Shown here: positions 58,917-64,000 of the stretch, one piece after another
Position numbering within the stretch: position 1 is the stretch's first letter
Layout: the number at the start of each line of letters is the position of its first letter
Assembly: GCF_963678635.1 (NCBI RefSeq)
Contig: NC_087063.1
Location: 6,668,386 to 6,732,385 of the forward strand
From: Symsagittifera roscoffensis
Lineage: Eukaryota > Xenacoelomorpha > Acoela > Convolutidae
DNA: 64,000 nt
Direction: 5' to 3'
Made by a program: the position numbers and the translations under genes
Notes under the pieces: model-generated
The model's input: only the letters and a program-made list of their open reading frames with translations
The model's database searches: none
Told to the model about the DNA's origin: nothing

Positions 58917-59186
58917 TGTTCACTGACGGTGCAACCTGTGGTACCGTGTAGTACTGCTGCCACAGTAGCCTCTGAGAATAGTGCTATTAATTATTCTGTT
59001 ATGTATTGTTATTATTATTCAAGGCCGTTCATTGCAGGCCAAACGCAATAGTCAGTTAGGACATTGCTGTTGATAGAGAGACATGAAAAGACAGGCATGA
59101 TCTCAGATCTAAAATAAGACAAGTTAGCAGTCTAAATTAAAACGTTTTACTTATTCTGTTTTACAAATACTTGAGTTAATTCAACA
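58917..59186 (+). repeat. probable 5' LTR of element 2
   Basis: The proposed limits TGTTCACTGACGG and AATTCAACA give TGTT..AACA ends and 270 bp, usual for Ty3/gypsy. Its partner is outside the window, so this is untested. Confidence 0.4.
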
Positions 59187-59239
59187 GTTATCACATAGCG
59201 CAGCCAGCAGGATTCCTGTCCCAAGACAACAGAACGGAC

Positions 59240-61027
59240 ATGGGGATTCCAGTATTTTGGACAACCGCGAACTCTGACCCTCCCTGGAATTTTAGGATAT
59301 GGCTAGATCAATTTTTTTTGGCAGTGACCGTGAAGGAGAGCGTGGACCCGGAACTTTTGTTACAAGAACCAAAAGAAGTTCTGTTGGAACAATTACCAAG
59401 ACCCGAAACTCCAAGGGAAAACGAAAATGCACAGGCGATTGTTGATAGAGAAGCCAGAGATCAACTAGCTAGAGATAAAATTAACCTGGAAAATGAAGAA
59501 AGAAGAGCTAGAGGTCCAAAGGTTGGTCACAACGTATACTACAACGAGGTACAGAAAAGAGTCGCTTCCAGACTATTCCTGGCGTTGGGTACAGAAGGTA
59601 AGAAGAAATTCGTTCAAAAGAACCTCCATGTGGAAGTGTCAAAGTTAGAATTTCGAGAGATGGTGGCATTGGCGAAAGTGTCATTTGATAATTCACAGAG
59701 TGTTACATATGAACGTTACAAATTATTCAATCGATCACAAGAAACTGGGGAAACACTCGAGGCATTTCATGCAGCACTAACTGCACAAGCAGCAAAAGCT
59801 GAGCTAGGAACACTGGAGGATCAATTAGTGCGGGACCTATTCATCTCGAAAATGAAGAATGTGGTATTACAAGACACATTGACATTTGAAACATTTTCAC
59901 CGGAAGAAGTACTGAAAAGAGCGTTAAAGTTTGAACAAAGTAAACAGACAACACAGGCGTTTCAGAAAACTAACGCAACAACTGCAAGTACAGTTCAGGT
60001 AAATGGGGCAGCGAAGATAAAACAAGAACCCATAATGAGTATCGGTAACAAAAATGCTAGCGGAAGAAGACAAGCAAACAGTGGGTATAGAAAGAAATTT
60101 GCAGACAGAAAGGAGGGGAGAAGTTTTGCAGATTCAAAGACGTGTACCCGATGTGGTCGAATATTCGGAGAAGGACATCTGAAGAAATGCCCGGCCATGG
60201 GTAAAACATGTAAGAATTGTTCTAAACCGAACCACTTCGCTAAAATGTGTAAATCACAACAAGTGAATGAGATTGCAGAAAAATCATCAAGCTCAGATGA
60301 AGAGTGTAATCTGATTCAGTCATTCGAATCGTGTGAGGAATTCGAAATTATGTCGGTCGAATCAGAACTATCTTTGCTGGAAGAAATTGATGAATATATA
60401 AAACGGCAATCGAATAAAAACAAAGAAACCGACAAGCACAGAAAGGATGTACAAAAGGTTGACATCAGAAGAAATACTCGATCGAAACAAATGAGGTCAC
60501 TAAAGGCTCTGGTGAGAATCGATCATCAGATCATAAATATGACCATTGATACGGGTAGTCCAGTATCTTTCTTGAACTGGGCGACTGCAAAGACGATTCT
60601 AGAATCTTCGAAAAATACCAAGTTGATTCCACGGGAGAATCTCAATCTGACTACAAAATTTGTAGACTACAACAAGCAGCCGATTAACATACTGAGTGCA
60701 ATCACCACGAACATCCGTTCGGCGGGGTGGGAAGTGGTGGGAGCATCGTTCTTAATCACAGAAAGACGCACACGGTGTATTTTGGGGCTGGATTTACAGA
60801 GCAAAGTGGGAATACACACAACACAGAAGTTGGCACCAAAAGAAAAGACGAGGTTTGATGTCTTACTGTGCGAACAGTCAGAAGGTTGGAAAAACAAATT
60901 TTACAGTAAATTTAAGAATCTTTTCGATCGTCAAGGGTGCTCCAAAAACCATGTGGTTAGCACAAAGTTCAAATACCCACTCTGCCCTTTACAAGAAAAG
61001 GGGAGACGCATTCCGATACACATATAA
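59240..61027 (+). CDS. gag: Gag-protease of element 2
   Basis: A single 595-codon frame. Residues about 1-250 are the capsid-type region (MGIPVFWTTANSDPPWNFRI; later YERYKLFNRSQETGETLEAF and LVRDLFISKMK). Two zinc knuckles follow: an atypical one at residue 302 (C-x2-C-x7-H-x3-C) and a canonical C-x2-C-x4-H-x4-C one at residue 324 (CKNCSKPNHFAKMC). A serine- and glutamate-rich linker leads to the retropepsin, with catalytic DTG at residue 437 (TIDTGSPVSF) and ILGLDLQ near 514. Its stop, a TAA at 61025, falls in what should be the start of RT and keeps the same frame as the RT segment, so it is either an inactivating mutation or a readthrough point. Gag forms the particle and the protease cuts the polyprotein. 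Confidence 0.92.
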   Translation: MGIPVFWTTANSDPPWNFRIWLDQFFLAVTVKESVDPELLLQEPKEVLLEQLPRPETPRENENAQAIVDREARDQLARDKINLENEERRARGPKVGHNVYYNEVQKRVASRLFLALGTEGKKKFVQKNLHVEVSKLEFREMVALAKVSFDNSQSVTYERYKLFNRSQETGETLEAFHAALTAQAAKAELGTLEDQLVRDLFISKMKNVVLQDTLTFETFSPEEVLKRALKFEQSKQTTQAFQKTNATTASTVQVNGAAKIKQEPIMSIGNKNASGRRQANSGYRKKFADRKEGRSFADSKTCTRCGRIFGEGHLKKCPAMGKTCKNCSKPNHFAKMCKSQQVNEIAEKSSSSDEECNLIQSFESCEEFEIMSVESELSLLEEIDEYIKRQSNKNKETDKHRKDVQKVDIRRNTRSKQMRSLKALVRIDHQIINMTIDTGSPVSFLNWATAKTILESSKNTKLIPRENLNLTTKFVDYNKQPINILSAITTNIRSAGWEVVGASFLITERRTRCILGLDLQSKVGIHTTQKLAPKEKTRFDVLLCEQSEGWKNKFYSKFKNLFDRQGCSKNHVVSTKFKYPLCPLQEKGRRIPIHI

Positions 61028-61033
61028 GAGAAA

Positions 61034-61945
61034 GTGTACGAGGAAATGAAAAAACTGTTAAAAGAAGGGCATATAGAACGATTAGACAAATGCACTAGTG
61101 ATTGTTTTATAGCACCTATTGTAATAACAGTGAAAAAAGATGATTCCATAAAGTTGGCGCTAGACGCCAAACCCATCAATAGACAATTGTTTAAAAACAA
61201 ATATCAAATGCCAAATGTGAACGAATTGATAGACGGTGTTAGTCAAATTGTCACAGCGAACACAAACGGGAAACTGTATTTCTCAGTACTAGATTTGAAG
61301 TACGCGTACAGTCAACTAAAGCTGACTGCAGAGACAGCGAAACAATGCAATTTCAACATCATAGGTGGGCAAGCCACTGGTACATACAGATTCCTAACAG
61401 GATTTTATGGTTTGGCAGACATGCCAGCAGAGTTTCAAAAAGCTATGGACAGAACATTAAATCATGCGGAAAACACGTTCTGTTTTCTTGACGATATACT
61501 CATTGTATCAAAAGGGAGTGAACAAGAACATGAAGAATTGATTATGAATGTCCTAAAAAAGCTAGATGAAGAGAATTTGGCATTAAAACTGTCGAAATGT
61601 GAATTTTTTCATCAGGAGGTGAATTGGTTGGGGCATAAGTTATCGTCGGATGGAATCTCTCCTAAGATCACAAAAACAGAAGCGATACTAAAGCTTAGCC
61701 CGCCAACATCACTGAAACAACTTAGATCATTTCTAGGTAGTATAAACCATCTGGCCAAGTTCATCCCAAATGCGGCTACGCTAACAGAAAAATTGAGACC
61801 ATTATTACGCAAAGAAAATGAGAAAAAGAAACTCAAAAGTGAAAAAATTCAAGTAAAAAAAATTCGAATGGAAAGAAGAACATTCGGAAATATTCGAGTC
61901 AATAAAAATAGCAGTTGCGAATATAACAAAAATTCATTATTATGA
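61034..61945 (+). pseudogene. reverse transcriptase of element 2, 5' stop and 3' frameshift
   Basis: Copies element RNA into DNA. It contains KLALDAKPINRQLFKNKYQM, FSVLDLKYAYSQLKL, LTGFYGLADMPAEFQKAMDR and the active-site FLDD (61494-61505). The C-terminal part has WLGHKLSSDGISP and SFLGSINHLAKFIPNAA. It is in the same frame as Gag-protease across the TAA at 61025. Around 61855, in an A run, the coding moves to another frame. What follows to 61945 here is out of frame. Confidence 0.9.
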
Positions 61946-63350
61946 CCCCAGTTTAGACACTAGGGTGAAATGTGATGCCACTCACAGTGGGCTGGGCGCA
62001 TCGCTAGAACAACAAAACGCTGAGGGGGAGTGGATACCAATCGCATTCGCTTCCAGGTACCTAAACACACAAGAAAAAAAATATTCCACAAATGAGCTCG
62101 AACTGCTTGCAGTTGTATGGTCGGTTGACCGATTTAAACACTATTTATTAGGTAAGGAATTCGTAATCGCTACAGATCACAAAGCGCTGGTCTCTGCTTT
62201 GGATGAAAATAAATCAAATAAAACGTACCAATCTAGATTAACTAGATGGGTAGACAGACTATTACCTTACCAATTTAAGGTTGTTCATTTACCAGGAAAA
62301 GATATGGGTATAGTAGATTATCTTTCTCGAAATCCAAAGGGGGAACCCTGGCCGGAGTCAGTATTGGATGAGAAATTCGTAGTTACATCAATCGAAAGTT
62401 TCCATAAAGCTCTCGACTGTTTAAACAGTCGATTAAATGATCAGGATAGGCTCGACCGGAACGAAAACGTTCTAGAATATTCTAGAACTGATCAAAATAT
62501 GCCGTTTAAGAACACGTCATCTACCCGTTGCTATAGCAACCAAAACGGTCCAAAACGGACAAAGCACGACCGGAACGAAAGAAATGAAGATTCGCGTTCG
62601 TTTCAACGAGAGAAGCGCGAAAATCCAAAAATCAGTATATCTCAAAATCGTCAGCGGATACAGTCGGTTCAGTTATTGGAAAAAACCAGAAAATTTTTAA
62701 CTGAGAAATCAAGAAAAATGCACTCACACGAATTGAAAAATAACGGAAAAGAGAAAAAGATGGTCAGAATCCAGGAGAGAAATAACAACAAAACCTTCAG
62801 AGAAGAAGTGACAACAACGTTTCACAGGACTAGGATGATACGACCACACATATCAGAATCAGAGGATTCGGACTTGGAACAAACAACACAGGCGAGGTGG
62901 TATTTGCCAAACACTCAAAGTGGACAATCAACGTCAACTGCTCAAACAGTCAGCCCAGGAAAAAGAGGACCATCGTCATCAACTGTTTCAACAGCTCAAT
63001 CAAAAATAGTCTCATTCTGGGAACTGGTTGGCTCAGGAAGGAGTACAGAACCCCCCTTTGCAGCAATGGAGTTAGAGGCTATCTCGGGGATACAAAACCC
63101 GAAACCACCAGGTCTATCCACTTCCGGAGACGAAGCAGAAGTGGGACAAATCGTCGAAGTTGATTTAACTCTGGATAGCGACGACCGGGATTACAGTTCA
63201 GGAACGGAGACTTGGGTAATCACACCACAGAAAACGAGACACAATTCCAGAAAATCTGAGTACAAACGGGGGGAACAGTTAATGGAGACAGATAACCCAC
63301 TTTCACTCGATAAATTATTTGACAAAAGTCTCCTCGCAGAACTAGTGTGA
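61855..63350 (+). pseudogene. RNase H plus long charged linker of element 2
   Basis: RNase H removes the RNA strand of hybrids. It shows KCDATHSGLGASLEQQ, KYSTNELELLAVVWSVDRFK and IATDHKALVSAL with the expected acidic residues, then LPYQFKVVHLPGKDMGIVDY and LSRNPKGEPW. From about 62380 to 63350 comes a linker of roughly 320 residues rich in R, K, E, Q, S and T, ending with a TGA at 63348. The frame after the TGA is the same and enters integrase. Confidence 0.85.
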
Positions 63351-63362
63351 GAAGATACCTGG

Positions 63363-63953
63363 ATGGACCGGCTAAGAAGAGTAGTGGAACGAAATGACAG
63401 ACATGGTTTCGAGCTCATGGGACCCTACACAAATCCTCTGTGGCACCAGATGTCGGTGGTAGACGATTACCTTCTTGTAGACAATCGTTTGGCCGTGCCC
63501 GAAAAGTTGAGACAAGCAGTGCTCCGACGACTTCATCAAGGTCATCCTGGACAGGAAGCGATGTTGGAGGTCTCAAACTACCTGTGGTGGCCGCATATGC
63601 ATAAAGACATAGTCAATATGGCCGAAGAGTGTAGAAGCTGTACTCGCTATGGTAAGAACGCTAAATACTTAATTCCAAAAAATTCGGCTAAACCACTCCC
63701 ACTGTTGTCACAGCCAGGTCAAGAACTACAATTAGATTATGCGGGCCCACTTGAAGATCATAAGGGGAAAAAGATATACTTATTAGTCGCTATCGATAGA
63801 TACTCAAAATTTCCATCAGTCAAAGTAACGAAATCTACAGGGGGAAAATCAACAATAAAATTTCTCCGTACTTACATAGACACTCATGGAATACCGGAAT
63901 CGATTAAAACGGACCAATTTTCGGGGTTCAAAGGGAAAGCTATGAAAAAATAA
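63363..63953 (+). pseudogene. integrase N-terminal and core of element 2, frameshifted at the end
   Basis: Inserts the DNA copy. The HHCC zinc domain is present: RRLHQGHPGQEA with two H, and AEECRSCTRYGK with CxxC. The core has LDYAGPLEDH with the first catalytic D and SIKTDQFSGF with the second. After the second D, a one-base loss in an A run near 63945 ends the frame at 63951. The continuation to the window edge is readable in another frame. Confidence 0.88.
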
Positions 63954-64000
63954 CCGAAAATAACATCGCACATAAATTCTGTCCAGTCGGGGATCACCGA

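Larger units (their letters stand above)
58917..64000 (+). mobile_element. Ty3/gypsy LTR retrotransposon 2, 3' end outside window
   Basis: It has a probable 270-bp LTR, then gag, protease, RT, RNase H and integrase in the Ty3/gypsy order. It is much less decayed than element 1, but has in-frame stops (61025, 63348) and frameshifts in A runs (near 61855 and 63945). It is in the same orientation as the host gene, downstream of exon 21. Confidence 0.93.

Overview
This window is animal nuclear DNA. It has AT-rich non-coding sequence, short more GC-rich exons bounded by GT..AG splice sites, and dense transposon debris. There is no bacterial-style gene packing and no rRNA, tRNA or CRISPR array. I cannot name the species or phylum; the transposon load and long introns suggest an invertebrate, which is inference.

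The backbone is one split gene on the + strand, running from a start codon at 6473 to at least 56949 and continuing past the right edge or past the second retroelement. I rebuilt twenty exons by eye. Every junction keeps the reading frame except between 7640 and 15598, where a 13-base microexon (14274-14286) would restore phase and a 200-base assembly gap (14674-14873) also lies. The product (about 768 residues so far) has a signal peptide, an ectodomain of about 660 residues with about ten N-glycosylation sequons, a juxtamembrane cysteine cluster (CMPCVIC, then CMPC), one transmembrane helix, a short loop and a second helix. The layout resembles a multi-pass receptor such as a class C GPCR, but I recognise no family.

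Region by region: 1-6472 is AT-rich flank with a decayed coding relic (1327-2112), a fold-back repeat and a small MITE just before exon 1. The interval 6473-34431 holds exons 1-16 with many MITEs (hAT-like with 8-bp target duplications, palindromic elements, fold-backs). A Ty3/gypsy LTR element that has lost reverse transcriptase and RNase H (34432-42240) sits in the 10.8-kb intron before exon 17. Exons 17-20 (44698-49978) follow, then a 5.7-kb tandem array (49909-55590) whose roughly 90-bp unit is a copy of the 3' end of exon 20, its splice donor and the first bases of the intron. Exon 21 (56822-56949) encodes the second helix. A second Ty3/gypsy element with gag, protease, RT, RNase H and integrase domains, broken by stops and frameshifts, fills 58917-64000 and runs off the edge.

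The most unusual object is the tandem array: an exon-intron boundary encoding a transmembrane helix has become a minisatellite of about 60 copies, most of which keep a GTAAGT-like donor, with higher-order repeat structure.
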